From Glandiceps talaboti (Eukaryota; Hemichordata; Enteropneusta; Spengelidae): DNA of 64,000 bases. How positions within the stretch are numbered: the first letter of the stretch is position 1; each line of letters opens with the position of its first letter. Below are positions 14,152-27,240 of this stretch, in pieces. A program made the position numbers and the translations under genes. The notes under the pieces are model-generated. The model ran no database searches. It saw nothing but the letters and a program-made list of their open reading frames with translations, and was not told the origin of the DNA. The stretch spans positions 19,757,176 through 19,821,175 of the forward strand of contig NC_135550.1 of NCBI RefSeq assembly GCF_964340395.1, in the 5' to 3' direction.

Positions 14152-14530
14152 GCTAGATTGCATGGAGTGGTTCTCCAAAATATATCACATAAGAATACTG
14201 TCTCTGATATATTATGGGGGTTAGTTTTCCAAAATGTTTGATCTGAAAAAGCAGTCTTGCTAGATTGCATGGGATTAAAAAATATTAATCTCTAATCGCA
14301 TTGGGTAGGTTGTCAAAATATATGTGATCAAAAAAAAAGTCTGGCTAGATTGCATGGGAATGGTTCACCAAAATATATTATTTAAAAGACAAAAATGAAA
14401 ATAAAATTGCTAGACTACAGTAGTTTGTCAAATATATGAAGTAAGAAAATAGTGTCTCTGACTGTATGGGCAGGTGGTTCACAAAAAATATGTGATCTAA
14501 GAAAACAGTCTTGCTAGATTGCATGGGCGT
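14152..14530. repeat. degenerate tandem repeat with GCTAGATTGCATGGG motif
   Basis: The motif GCTAGATTGCATGG recurs at 14152, 14259, 14344 and 14513, each followed by variants of GGTTC.CCAAAATATATG, and three of the four (not 14344) by TGATCTAAGAAAACAGTCTT-like or degenerate forms. Spacing is irregular (about 85-170 bp), indicating an old, rearranged array. Confidence 0.7.
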
Positions 14531-15896
14531 GCAGCAGGTATACTGCTAATTCTAAAAAGTAGCAGGTAACATTGGGAAAGTAGACAGAGGGAAATGGATA
14601 TAGGGCAGTGGAAACAAAGAAAGTTAAACACAAATTCAGGAAAACGTAGCCTGTACTAAGGAATTGCGGAGTAGCCTGTTGTTTTTTCTGACAGCTGACC
14701 CTTATAGCTACATCCCTGTACAGTGCACGATCTCAAAAACATATCATCTGAAAGCTGTTTCTTTACTTTGCAGTTTAGGGTCTAATCTGGATAGTTTCAT
14801 CAACATAATATCAACTTATTTTGGAAAAAAAGAAGCGATTCATACCTTACAAACAATTGTCTAAATTCCAATATAAGATTCAGTTAGGGGGTATTTTGTT
14901 GTAATATTATATTTGAAAGTGAACTTGTATTATCTGTGATATTGGTGAATGGGAACTGGCTATATGCATACCCTGATATTTTGAATATGTAGGTCAGAAA
15001 AGTGCAAGAACTGAACTGAATTGAAAGAAATCAGGTAAATTATCTTAGCAACGAGAAATGATTCTTTTAGAGCTAGTGGATAGGCATTAATTCTGTTCAT
15101 CAGAATGTCTTCAAAATTTCATTTCTAGTTTGTCCCAACAATTCTATTAGTATAGTCACTACCAATGAATGGAATACACTGTAAAAATTTGTGGCTTCAA
15201 ATGATCAAATAATTCCTGTTATGTGTTATGGACTTCTGTACAGGAAGTATAGTGTAGCATTTATTTTCGATATGAATTGTTTATATGATAGATTTGAATA
15301 AAACAACTATTGAAATAGTATGACTGCTTTAATATCATATCTGACAAGTGAAATACTTGGTTAAAAAGAATGAAAAACAAATTGGCTAAAAAAAATTCAA
15401 AATTTTAAGTATAGCATGATTTTCTTTTTGTCATTTATTTACAACGTATTTTGCAAATGGTGCTACCTCTACAGTCAGTTGTATCTTCCTGACTTTGCTA
15501 CTGTTCAAATCACAAAAGATCTGCATATGTATAGAAACCATCCACATATCTCCTTTCTATAACTTGGTTGTCGTAACGTTTGGAGAAAACATTGGTAGGA
15601 TTAAAAGTATGATTTCATTACATATTTTGACACTTAATTCCCCCATAAAAATGAATATGTATCGGTGAGAAACAACAAACTAGGTATCAAATGAATAGTA
15701 GTCATTTATATTTTATAAACGACAACAAGTATGTGATATATTACTGTCATCTATAAAACTCTGTGACTATTAACAACAGTGATCAGTGTTGAGGCTGAAG
15801 AAAAACCAAAGTGTCCAGGGAAAAAAGTGCATTGTTCAGTCGACTCAAACTGAATGATATTCTTCTTACTTACAGTGTGGTAAATTTAATCAAAAC

Positions 15897-15969
15897 CCAG
15901 ACTAGGGCTCGAAACACTGACCCCAGTGGTAAAAACCAAGTTGTTGAACCACTTTGCCTCTGACAACCC
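15897..15969 (-). repeat. tRNA-derived SINE remnant
   Basis: Read on the minus strand, the segment has an A-box-like AGGCAAAGTGG and, about 45 bp later, a B-box-like GTTTCGAGCCC, the layout of an RNA polymerase III promoter in a tRNA-like head. It does not fold into an obvious intact tRNA cloverleaf with CCA-ready ends, so a SINE head is likelier than a tRNA gene. No second copy was seen in the window. Confidence 0.45.
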
Positions 15970-18361
15970 CTAACATTGAATGTTAAATATCATAAAGGGA
16001 ACAAACAGCTAGTTTACAAATGTAGCAGTCATTTCGATGTCATAAAACAAGGCAACTCAAACATATAAAAGTCATTTCTATGTCGTCAAAGTTGAAGTAT
16101 AATGTTTTCTAGTCGGTATCACAAATTACAAGTAGTCTTGTTTGCCTTCATTAAGACCCTACTTCCTTGCATTGATCAGCAAACTATCTTAATTTGGTGT
16201 GTCTCTTTTTAATTGTCTAGAGACAGCTATTCGTCAACCCCAGTATTCTACTTGCCTATAGGGGGCAAACTGAGATAAGAAGATCCCTATCACTAGCTGT
16301 CCAAGTTAATTATCAAAGTTGTAAAAAAAAACTATAGAGGGGAGTGAGGCAGAAAAATCAGTTCACTGGTCAAGTGCTTTGACTTTAGGGCTAATCTGAC
16401 GTCCCCCCTGAGCTTGTTGCTTTTCTGTCTCTTAAGCCAGGACGTCAGCCTTGAGTTGTCTATTTCAAATGATAATGAAGTTTGCAGTAATGATTAAATT
16501 TCTAAAAGTCATCGATAGATAGCTCAGCACACCTTCAGAGACAGAAGAAAAATGAAAAAACAAAGAGGTGATATCGATGACAAATCATCTCAGTGGGAGT
16601 TTTAGTCTGATTGGATCTGGGCTGAAAGACTCGTTACGTTGCTCCTAATGGCCACACTCTAGTTGATTCATCAGCTAAGAAAACTCTTGTTGACGCAAGG
16701 AACTCTCACTAATAACCTTAGATCCACTTTTGACCATTTGGCATTGATTACATGGACTGTACTTTTGCTGTTATCTGTCTTCCACTACACTGACTTAGCT
16801 TCATCTCTTCAAGACATTGACATAGTCCAAGGACAATGGAGTGAAGATGTTACCTGGGGTAACCCCTCCAGACCAATAAACCCTTCCATTTCATCCATCT
16901 TTTAATTAGTTTATACACAAAAAAAACGTGTTTGTTTGCATCTGTTTGTTTATTTGATTGATTTGCAGCCAATTTGTCTACTGGCTGAAAATGACAGACC
17001 ATATAATTTTATTGATTGATAAAATTGACCATTTATCATCGTTCATGAGTTTCAAGAGAATTGTCTTGTTTAATTTATTGAATTAATGGAAAAAACGGTA
17101 TCTTTGTCTTTTTAACCTGTTAGAAATTTATCAAATTTATTGATTAGGAAAAATTGAAATAAAAAGATGAAAATGATATAGGAACAGTAATATTTTATTG
17201 AATAAAGAAAACCTGGCTGCAGCAAAGTTTAATAAATTTGAAATGAAGTCAGGTCAACCAAACACATTGTCTTCTGACCTTTGACCTGCGACTCAGCAGG
17301 ATCATTTGCTCAAAATCAACTCAGTTTTAAAAAAAAAAGTTTCACCTCGAAGCCCCTCAAACTGAGATCAATCCACCCCTCTGTAGATAATAATACGATC
17401 CATTTAAATGTCTCCATGGGGATGCCTATATTGGTCAAATATATGTATGAGAGGTAGCTTTGCATATAAATTTTAAAAAGTGGCGATTGTCACATGGGAC
17501 CCAAGGTCGACATAATATGTCCCAATTTAGCCTCAGACCAATCTAGTGTTCTCAATCAGGTACAATCTCAATGATGAAATAGTAAAGTCATGACATCATT
17601 GTCAGCTTTCTACTCCTTCGTACGTACATTTCCTAACAAAATCACCACCAGATATGTCTTACTTCACTATGCTAAGGATATTCTATCTTTTTGTTGATAA
17701 AAATCTTTCAATTTCATGAATTTGTGTGAAATTTACAAATTAACATGTAATTCACACAAAATAATACAATGAAATGAACATTGTAAGGTCAAATGTCACT
17801 GAATTTTATTGACAATAACAGCATTTAAGCAGTTATTGATTTGCCATTAATAGGTGAATGAAGAAAACACGATTGAAATTGTCTGCAACTATGAAGAGGA
17901 AATTAATTTAATTACAGTTGTACAAGTGTAATACTTTGATTCTGAGTCTGAAAAAAAATCTAAATTTATAAAAAAATTGAACTTAAGTATCATAAAACTT
18001 GTGAGTTTCAAAAATGGATATATTTAAAGTAATATTGTATGATCCCTCTGGTTCATTGTTACAACATCTGATTCTGTTTGGGGGGAAATTCTCTATGTTT
18101 TCAGATGTCTGTGGGGTACGTATAGCTCGGAGAATCAATCCAATAACACAACTATTCTTGGTGTATGCTACGGTGGAGTAGTATGTGACATCTCATCCAT
18201 TATTAACAGTCACTGTCATACCAGATTCTGTTCTAAGTAGCAATTATTTCCCAGCCTCAAACAAATAACACAAGATATATTTTTAATTTGAAAGTTTGGA
18301 AGTTTTTTTGTGTTTAGATGTTGTCTTGATATAGGGGACTATGAAAATTTTATTTTGCTTT
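15970..18361. other. non-coding stretch with one 80-codon open frame
   Basis: A frame at 16663-16905 (TTG start) ends WSEDVTWGNPSRPINPSISS. Its codon use is fairly even, but no splice pattern or family match supports it. On the opposite strand a GGGGTTACCCCAG|GTAACA donor-like string lies near 16860. Nothing else was recognised. Confidence 0.45.
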
Positions 18362-18600
18362 TTAAAGCTGCAAATGAAACATTTATTTAAAACTATTTTA
18401 AAACTACTTTGATAGCTATAATAATGTACACTATAAACAATATTGAATCACATGTGGATCAACATTTGTGTAGTAGTACACATAGTATGGAGCAATAGCC
18501 CATCAAATTGATTTTTGGGTCCACACCCAAAAATCAGCCACTGGCACCCCCCCCCCCCACCCCCACCCCCCCTGAATCGTGATTTCATCTTAATACTACC
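18362..18600 (+). mobile_element. dispersed repeat, copy 1 (pair with 62030-62252)
   Basis: Begins near TTAAAGCTGCA and continues through TATTGAATCA, AGTAGTACACATAGTATGG, a perfect 11-bp hairpin (GATTTTTGGGT, loop CCAC, ACCCAAAAATC at about 18510-18535) and a C-rich tract to a TCATCTTAATAC end. The reverse complement of 62030-62252 carries the same blocks in the same order at roughly 80% identity over its best 110 bp. No coding capacity is visible, so it is a non-autonomous element of unknown family. Confidence 0.65.
18548..18571 (+). repeat. poly-C tract inside dispersed repeat copy 1
   Basis: A run of about a dozen Cs followed by ACCCCCACCCCCC, possibly expanded in this copy because the paired copy at 62 kb has only a short CT/C stretch. 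Confidence 0.8.
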
Positions 18601-20369
18601 CGGTATATACTACTTGTAGGTAAAATAGACATCTAATTGATATTGTCATATTATAGGTATTTTAATAACTTTCAATGAATATATTGTCAGATCAAAAAAT
18701 AATAATAATCCCATAATTACAGCTAGTGTAGATGTAAGTGTTTTTAAAATAACAATTTTTTTAAAAATATCAAACATTAATTTAGAATCCTGAATGAAGT
18801 TGTAAATGAAGATAAAACTCCTCTGATTCTGCTACACCGTACTTCTACTTTCAACATCTTTGTATTCAGGTCTCAACACAACAATTATAACCTCACAGTA
18901 AAGTATAAGAGGTCACAACACATGTAACAACTCACTGACCAGTTGTCAGCTGTTTATGTGATGTATTAAATGGCCAGGCTATCCTCCACTCAATTATTGA
19001 CAAGACAGAAGTAGCACATCTCTTAGCGTGTATCTACTTCTCTTCAAATTGGATTTGTACATTTCATCTTTGCTGTAGTACCTTTTCCTGGGCCACTGAC
19101 TAGGTCATACGGAACGTTCGAGTTAAATAATACCCCCCCTTGGAATGCACTGTCTGTGAGAAATACAACTTTTTATGCAAGCTACGGCAGGTTTGCATTG
19201 GAAGCAACCGAAGTCAAAGTGTCATTTTGCTAGTAAGCTAGGGGGTTGATAAGTCAGCCATGTGTGAAGTTCCATGTCATTGGTTAAGACCTCCAGGATT
19301 GTCTGTATTTGTCTTTGCTTGGCTAAAGATTCAAGCCTGTCACTACAAATTACAATATTTTGTACAGCAGCAGAAACAACTGTTAAAATATTTAACTTAG
19401 CCATGCACAGTGGGACGACGATTCTTTTACTCTGTCATTGATTTTTCACCGTATCAATCTTATCTACAATGTGAAACTGGCACTCAATAACTTTTTTATA
19501 TATTCAGGAATTTCGTCCAGTACTCTTTTTCAGTGACATTGTTTTTAACTTTCGGGTTTTGAAACCCTTTTTTTTTCTTCATTTTTTTCTTTATTATTTT
19601 GAAATTGCGCCATTTGGTCAGTTCCAATTAAAGTCCTCATTTCCCCTAACCATTTTCTGTTAGAAAATATTCCCCTCTGTTCAAACTGTCTCCCTATATC
19701 ATCTTCTCTAGATGAAAATAAGTAGTCTATTTTTGTCAATGAATATCAATCATACATCTAAAGTGAAGTATTCTAGATTATTGAAACAATATGATGTTTT
19801 GCTTATTCTTTTCTGCATCGAAATTTTAATAATAAATTTCATATTAACATGTTTATAGGTCTTTTCCAAAGTGAAAGAAATACACAACTTTCTTAATGGT
19901 AAAACTGAGTTATAACTTATAGTGATACTGTGTGCTGTGAAATAGAACTTTCAGGAACGGATCTCAAATTCACAGAAATTTTATACCATTGAGAATAACC
20001 TTCAAGTTGATGATAATCAAATGTTTATAACACTGCAAGCAATTGTATTATTTATCAACTCATGAATATCCTATAGCCAAATAGTCACTGTCTCAAAGAA
20101 TAAACGGTATCTAATTTTTCACTTGCAAAATGTCATTTTTTACTCTTTAGAGTTCAGGTATTGATACAATTTGAGATAATTAAAAATATATATATATATA
20201 TATTTTGTAGTTATAGGTATTCTTGTATAGTAGCAATAACAATATTTATGAAATATCAGATAAACTATAGCTGATTTCAATAGGTGTATCAGTCAAGCGT
20301 TTTACATTATACTTCATTTCTGTCTTTAGAATTGCAACTGACATGCACAGAGCCCATTGGGTATTCCTC
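18601..20369. other. non-coding stretch; one short minus-strand frame
   Basis: A 60-codon minus-strand frame (19222-19404) starts at an ATG and includes SDRLESLAKQRQIQTILEVL, which looks helical. It has a poor start context and no partner exon, so I do not call it a gene. Confidence 0.45.
20186..20204. repeat. (TA)n microsatellite
   Basis: About nine TA repeats. Confidence 0.8.
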
Positions 20370-20419
20370 ATTTGCATGAAATTTGCATATGAAAACATTG
20401 ATTGCCACAGTATTTGCAT
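20370..20419 (-). promoter_or_regulatory. cluster of three POU octamers
   Basis: ATTTGCAT occurs at 20370-20377, 20381-20388 and 20412-20419, all in the same orientation (ATGCAAAT on the minus strand). A CCCATTGG motif lies just upstream. By rough base-composition estimate only a handful of such octamers are expected in the whole window, so three in 50 bp is unusual. A regulatory role is inferred only. Confidence 0.3.
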
Positions 20420-20740
20420 TCAGTGCGGTTCAGTTGAGTTTTGCTTGAATAGTTTTATTTGAAAGTTATCCACAACACTGATTGAATTCAATACCAACGA
20501 GCTACTCACATCCCTGGCATACAACGATGTCTTTAACATTCTTTACTCCTTATTGATGTTTTCTTATGAAATTGACATTGATTTATTTCAAACCTATGCG
20601 GTAATTACGTCCTCTGTCAGACATTAACTTCACAGTATATTTGAAAAATTAAGAATTGCATTATTTTGGGAATTGTTATCTGGGTTTTAAATCCTTTCTC
20701 TAATGGTTACCTTCATCACTCACGTTGTGTTTTATACCTA

Positions 20741-21160
20741 TAAATACAACCTGTCTGGAATGTGCCTGGCAGGATTGAATGAATGAGTGAGTGAGTAAAC
20801 AAACAAACAATCGTATGAATGGATGGATGAATGGTTGGTTAGGTGGCTGCAAGGATAGATGGTTGGATTGATAGTTAGATGGATGTCAGATGAATGAATA
20901 AATGGATGGATGGAGGACGAGATGATTTGAAGTGAGGGGGAAGTATCTAATAAATGCAACCTGTCTGGTAGAAGGAGCCAACAGGATGTATGATTGAAAG
21001 AAGAATTAATGGATGAATGGATGGATGGGTGGATGGATGGTTGCCTGCCTATTTGGATGAAAGTATAGATTGTTGGATTGATGGCTTGGTAGATGCTTGG
21101 ATGGTAGCTAAATGGATGGATAGGTGGCCAGAAAATTTGAAGTGGTTAGGCAGTATGTAA
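20741..21160. repeat. 210-bp dimer with GGAT-rich core
   Basis: Two diverged copies at 20741-20950 and 20951-21160. Each starts TAAATRCAACCTGTCTGG, passes through GGATGGATGAATGG-type repeats, and ends with GATTTGAAGTG or AATTTGAAGTG. The GGAT segment is a degenerate tetranucleotide microsatellite. Confidence 0.8.
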
Positions 21161-21182
21161 TGAAAGAGTATGATCATATGCT

Positions 21183-22446
21183 TACTATCAGTTACACTGT
21201 AAAAATCTACAACAGATACTAGTATCAGCTACACTGTAACCATCTACTATCAGCTATACTGTAACCATCTACAACAGATACTACTATCAGCTACACTGTA
21301 ACCATCTACAACAGATACTACTATCAGCTACACTGTAACCATCTACAGCATATTCTATCAGCTACACTGTAACCATCTACAACAGATACTAGTATCAGCT
21401 ACACTGTAACGATCTACAACAGATGCTATCAGCTACACTGTAACCATCTACAACAGATACTAGTATCAGCTACACTGTAACCATCTACAGCATATTCTAT
21501 CAGCTACACTGTAACCATCTACAACAGATACTACTATCAGCTACACTGTAACCATCTACAACAGATGCTATCAGCTACACTGTAACCATCTACAACAGAT
21601 ACTAGTATCAGCTACACTAACCATCTACAACATATTCTATCAGCTACACTGTAACCATCTACAACAGATACTACTATCAGCTACACTGTAACGATCTACA
21701 ACAGATACTATCAGCTACACTGTAACCATCTACAACAGATACTATCAGCTACACTGTAACCATCTACAACAGATACTACTATCAGCTACACTGTAACCAT
21801 CTACAACAGATACTATCAGCTACACTGTAACCATCTACAACAGATACTATCAGCTACACTGTAACCATCTACAACAGATACTACTATCAGCTACACTGTA
21901 ACCATCTACAACAGATACTACTATCAGCTACACTGTAACCATCTACAACAGATACTACTATCAGCTACACTGTAACCATCTACAACAGATACTAGTATCA
22001 GCTACACTGTAACCATCTACAACAGATACTACTATCAGCTACACTGTAACCATCTACAACAGATACTAGTATCAGCTACACTGTAACGATCTACAACAGA
22101 TACTATCAGCTACACTTTAACCATCTACAACAGATACTACTATCAGCTACACTTTAACCATCTACAACAGATACTATCAGCTACACTGTAACCATCTACA
22201 ACAGATACTATCAGCTACACTGTAACCATCTACAACAGATACTAGTATCAGCTACACTGTAACCATCTACAACAGATACTATCAGCTACACTGTAACCAT
22301 CTACAACAGATACTAGTATCAGCTACACTGTAACCATCTACAACAGATACTATCAGCTACACTGTAACCATCTACAACAGATACTACTATCAGCTACACT
22401 GTAACCATCTACAACAGATACTACTATCAGCTACACTGTAACCATA
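21183..22446. repeat. ~36-copy 34/37-bp minisatellite
   Basis: Tandem units ATCAGCTACACTGTAACCAT followed by CTACAACAGATACT, 34 bp, with an optional ACT or AGT making 37 bp. I count about 36 copies of the CAGCTACACT core. Copies are very similar, with a few variants (GATGCT, GCATATTCT, CACTTTAAC). Both unit lengths leave a remainder of one on division by three, so no frame can run through it. The array ends abruptly at 22446, about 55 bp before a hairpin sequence that recurs at 25.7 kb. Confidence 0.97.
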
Positions 22447-22495
22447 ACATAAGATGGATTTAATATTCAAATAACTTTTTTTAAGCAAATAAAGT

Positions 22496-22547
22496 TTTCT
22501 GAAATTTTGATGTTAGATAAATTAAACATCTGAATGTTATGTGTCTA
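22496..22547 (+). mobile_element. Helitron-like 3' end (hairpin plus CTAGT) closing the minisatellite
   Basis: The hairpin GATGTT-AGATAAATTA-AACATC is followed about 14 nt later by CTAGT and then T. Helitrons end in CTRRT preceded by a short hairpin and insert between A and T. Non-autonomous Helitron-like elements of invertebrates often carry an internal minisatellite, as here. A nearly identical 50-bp block recurs at 25699-25748. No 5' end (A|TC...) was identified and no Rep/helicase is present. Confidence 0.4.
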
Positions 22548-25500
22548 GTTTTGTTGCATCACAACTGATGATATTGCTGGATAGCAACTATACACACATC
22601 CTGCCCAGTTCTCATACAACAACTTGTACAGAGTGGTATTATAACGGCTGTTGTCTCCTCGATTCACGTGGACAGCTAGAATTTCTATGCAGTTCAACCG
22701 ATGCATTGCTATGAATTTCAACCATCCACTACGATAATCTAAGCTTTAGAGAAAAGTCACATCTTTGTAGTCACATCTGACAAATCACCTTTTAATTGTT
22801 TTCTCAAGTTGAAGTTTGTGTCTGTGTGTCTGTGTGTCTGTGTGTCTGTGTATCGGTGAAATGGCTGGCGGCTGCGTAAAAATCAAGTAATTAGTTGGGT
22901 GGAGCCAACATCTCAATTTGCCACTTAGTAGTGACCCTCATTCATTGTTAAGTCACTTTATGTTTGTATTGATGACGTTTTCTTTGCTTCAAGCATTTTA
23001 ATTCACTTCCCACAAACTGAAATAAAGAACATTTACCATTGTCGAGGTTACAAATTATCACTAAAACTGATAAATAAAATAATTGACAATTGCAGACAGG
23101 TGTTCCTGTACTTTTGAAGAATACCTTTTTTTCCTTGCTGAACTGAAATGGATCAGTAAATGTCAGGTTTTCAATATAAAAGAATACACATTTTTCATTC
23201 AAATTCATCAATGCATCCATGTCCATATTTTACCAAAATACCATTGCGATACAGCGAATTGAAGTTGCAATTCAATATAGCAGTTATACCAGCCTCAAAT
23301 TCATTTTGACTCTAAAAACATTAATGCGCCGATAAAAAGCATAAAAATCAGCCCAGGACACAATATTTAATTTCACTTTCTTTGGGGGAAGTCAAATGGA
23401 TATATTTATTTCCTACACAAAAATGGTTGTGAAAGGCGGGAGTTCACTTGTTTTTCACTTTCAGCAAAGTGAAATCCTTTAATACAATATTAATCCACAT
23501 TGAAATGAGCTGTAGAAGGTGTAAGCTGTTAATTTCCTTCATGTTGAAAGTGATACTACCTTCTTAGCAACCAGTATCTGGGCTTGTCACTTATCATTAC
23601 AATCAATCAATAGCTATCACGCCTTTTAAAATATAGCCTTTCACCACTTACACTTTTGTCAACTTTCAGGTTATCTAACTCAAAGGGCTGGAGGTGTACC
23701 TAATTTGTACCTGCACCTAGTCAAATTCAGTGAGCAATTTAATAGCTGTTGAACGACAAGTATATTGAATGCTGTCTAGAAATCCATTTTATACTGTAGT
23801 CTTTCTCATAGTTGTTCTTTATGTTTCAAAGAATGATGTTGTTGTACAGACAATTTTGGAAACTTTCTGTTTTTGTGGTTGAAGGAAATATTTTGTTTAT
23901 TAAAATCCTTTTCAAAGTTTACGTCCAATATCTTAGAATGATGATGTTTTCCATCATTTGTTGTACATACAAATTAGGAAAATTTTCTTCAAATTTTAAA
24001 GAAAAAGTATATAACCTTTTTTAAATTCATATCTGATATGTTATTGAGAGAGGTCTTTTCAAATCAACATTATCCAAGTACAAAATTCAGCATCACTGCA
24101 CCGTAATGTTATATTTGAATGGAGAAAATGTGACAGCAACAGAGAATGAAAATTTCAAAATGCAGGAGGGAAAACTAAAATCAAAGTATTGAAATATCTA
24201 GATAATACATGTATATTGCCTGGTAGAGAGCTATATATGTGTGTGTTAACATATGCCCAGAATCTTATCAATTTCACCATTAATCTTTTAATTCTTCACC
24301 ATAATTCAAATTTCAATGTGTTATCAATGCCATGTCCCAAGGCAAGTTTTGAAAGTTTAGATTTGGCTGAATTTAGCACTTGTCTCATCAACTATGACAT
24401 CCTCCAGTGCCTTTACGACTCTCCTGTTCGTCCGATGTTTGCGTTAATGTGGACGCTAGCCTGGTTGTGTATGCAGCAGGGTTAATGATAATGATGACAA
24501 CTTTATCTTGGCTGCCCATTGGAGAGTCTTTCATCACAGCTCAGTTTACTTGTCAGCTGGACAATAATGATATACAAGTTTTTAAATGCCACGATTATAT
24601 CTTGCATGAGTTTATGCAACGTTTCCACTATATTTTGTTTCTCATTTCTTTGCAAATTGCACCTGGCTCACATGCTGCTGAATATTTAACAGCCAATGTC
24701 AGCTAATGAAGTCTTATCTAGTGTGTTCTCATAAATTCACTTCATGGTATATGTTCACTGACATACAAGCTCAAACTTCCCTTGATTTGTACAAATGCAC
24801 TAAACACAAATATTTTAAGTATAACCAACAAAACCTTGACAGATTTGTTCTATTCAGGGACTGTTTGACGACTGCTTTCATGAAATATGATAGTATATTT
24901 CAAAGAACAGCAGGTGAAAGGAAATTTTATGGTCATACAAAGTTTAATGCTTCAGAGGTTTTTTTTTATAATCTCACTTGGGGAAAACTATGCAGTTGTT
25001 TGAATGGAGCTTTTGTGGCCAAATACATATTTATTATGTCTATGTTATATGCACAGGGGAATATTAATTATTGAAAATACATCATTAATCTATTGGTAAC
25101 GTCAATGCAAATATAAAAAAAGCCAAGTTACACAATTTATAGTAGCCAATAAATTCGTGCATTTTGAATGGTATTTTTTTTTTTTAGTGTTTTGTATGAT
25201 TGCATGTTAGGTATCTTGGAATAATGTTTCTTAAAAGGAGATTTCTATGAATTTGACTAGACACAATCAACGGAAGATTAAGTTTTCATTTTGACGTTAA
25301 CCTTGTACAATATTTGGACATTGATAGCTCATTGAAGACAACTTGATAATTGTTTTTTTATTATTTTACCAATTTAACTTTTATGTAGAAATAAAAACTT
25401 TTGTTTTAGTACTTTAAAATTTTGACCGACAGACATTTGTTTGTTTGGAACACAAACTTTACTGACATTTATTTTTATATGAACTTTAATCCAAATTTTT

Positions 25501-25698
25501 ATAAAATTATCATTTTTATTTGATGTGAAAATTGTTGTGACTTGTATTCATGACATAAGACTGTTTCCTGCATAATGTTCTTCAACTTTTTTCATGTTAT
25601 GACTAAAAAGGGAAGTTGTAGGTAGAATTTCTGTACTAGCAGGACTCCAAATTAGCAGTAGTCCAGGACACAGACTCCTATATATCATATCTAGACAG
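22548..25698. other. non-coding stretch
   Basis: Three frames of about 100 codons lie in a row on the + strand (24189-25074) in different phases. Composition is Phe/Ile/Leu/Tyr/Cys-rich as expected from AT-rich noise. No family was recognised. Confidence 0.5.
22815..22852 (+). repeat. (TGTGTCTG)n microsatellite
   Basis: About four copies of an octamer TGTGTCTG. Confidence 0.9.
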
Positions 25699-25748
25699 CC
25701 AAATTTTGATGTTAGATAAATTAAACATCTGAATATATGTGTCTAGTA
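25699..25748 (+). mobile_element. second copy of the hairpin-CTAGT block
   Basis: Shares AAATTTTGATGTTAGATAAA and TTAAACATCTGAAT, then TATGTGTCTAGT, with 22496-22547. Flanking DNA is unrelated. Here an outer inverted repeat CTAGACA...TGTCTAG brackets the hairpin, and the base after CTAGT is A rather than T, which fits a canonical Helitron insertion less well. Confidence 0.4.
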
Positions 25749-27119
25749 GTCTGTGGTACCAATAAAAATCAATAGCAAATTGCAACTGAAACACTAGTTC
25801 ACCTGGTTAAAATTGGAATACCATGTGTAGAGTTAAATTAGAACCCTAAGTAGATAGTTCTTGCCAATATTTTCAAAACAAGCTTTAGTTGACTATTTTG
25901 ACATTTGCACAGACAGCATAATTTTTTAATGCATTTTATTATAAGTCAGTTGAAATTTGAAAGTTAATGTTCAAAATATATTCTGCAGATGGTTGCATTA
26001 TGCTTTAAAGCTAACTATTAAGATTGTTGTGTTGATGAGGAACACTCAATCATAAATTCAAAGTCATGCAGTACATGTTTGTTCAGTTTTATTCTTGAAG
26101 TCTTGCATTTTCACAGAAGGGGGTTTATACTTTCACAAAGTAAGCATGTTGTGGTCAAAAACTGAGAGTGTGCAGAGGGCTGGAAAAGACACAGATGAGC
26201 AGATTTTGTTGCTGAATTCCCCGGGTGGTATTTCCAAATGTAATTACAGTGTTTGTCAAATGATTTTACATGTGAAGGACTCTGAAGACATGAGGCCGAC
26301 ATCATGTTTGAGTGATCACAGAAGCACAGTGGACAATGTGGTATTAGTTGAGACATATACTTGTAATCCCCCTGACCTGCACACAAATGTAGACAGACAC
26401 AGGTTTAGTCAAGCCAGCTAAACATTGATTCCAAGCAACAAAAAGTAAAGTTGAAATTCATAGAGTTCACGGTACTGCGCTGATAATAAAAGCTGTCTGT
26501 CACACAGATTTCAATCAATAATCATCTTTGATCTTACAATAACGTAGTGTTATGAGTCACTGCCTTTCTTCCTTCACAGTAATGTAGGGAATCGTTTTTC
26601 ATTTCCACAATAGCTGCAACACCAAGCATGCCTACGGCATTTATCCTGGTTGTCAAAACTTCCATCTGTGGATACCTAGATGTAGGATAGAATGAACTAA
26701 AATAACAATGTACAAAGTGATGCAATTCCGTCTTATCGCTGGAGTACAGCAGAGATTAGATGTACCTGTACCAGTAATAAATTATGACATAGACATCAAA
26801 AAATGAGATTTAATACCCAAGCTATACTGGATATAGCTTTATATCAGAGCAATAAACATTATTGTTGAGTCAAGTTTGGAATGTAAAATGAAAAGAAAAG
26901 TCACTGCGAGATTGAAACTATAGAGTAATATAGAAATGCAATGTTGTTGATAAGTCATTTTAAGCACTGAATAAAGAGAATATGGTAATACAATACATAC
27001 ATGTGTTTATTTTGACAAGTAAGGGGTTTTAACCATACATTTTGATGATTGGAATTTTGTCTCATTTTTGTGCATTTTTTGACTGCTTAGTATTTGTAAA
27101 AAATCTACACATTTTAATG

Positions 27120-27240
27120 TCTGATGTCTTACGTTCTGTTCACTTTGTCAAAATATGTTTGCTTCTTTTCATTTAGTCAACTTTATGTTTTGTTCCTCTT
27201 CATTTCAGCAAATGAAATGTTTGTTTCTGTTCATTTTTGA
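27120..27240. repeat. short degenerate tandem repeat
   Basis: Three diverged copies (about 35-45 bp) of a TGTTCACTTTGTCAAAATATGTTTG-like unit, recognisable by TTCATTT and GTCAA/AGCAAA blocks. Confidence 0.5.

Noticed and set aside
21183-22446. Regular 34-37-bp repeats resembling a CRISPR array
   Set aside because: Units are directly contiguous with no unique spacers, and the window is clearly an animal genome.
24189-25074. Three consecutive frames that might be a frameshifted gene
   Set aside because: Different phases, overlapping, membrane-like AT-rich composition, and no family similarity recognised.
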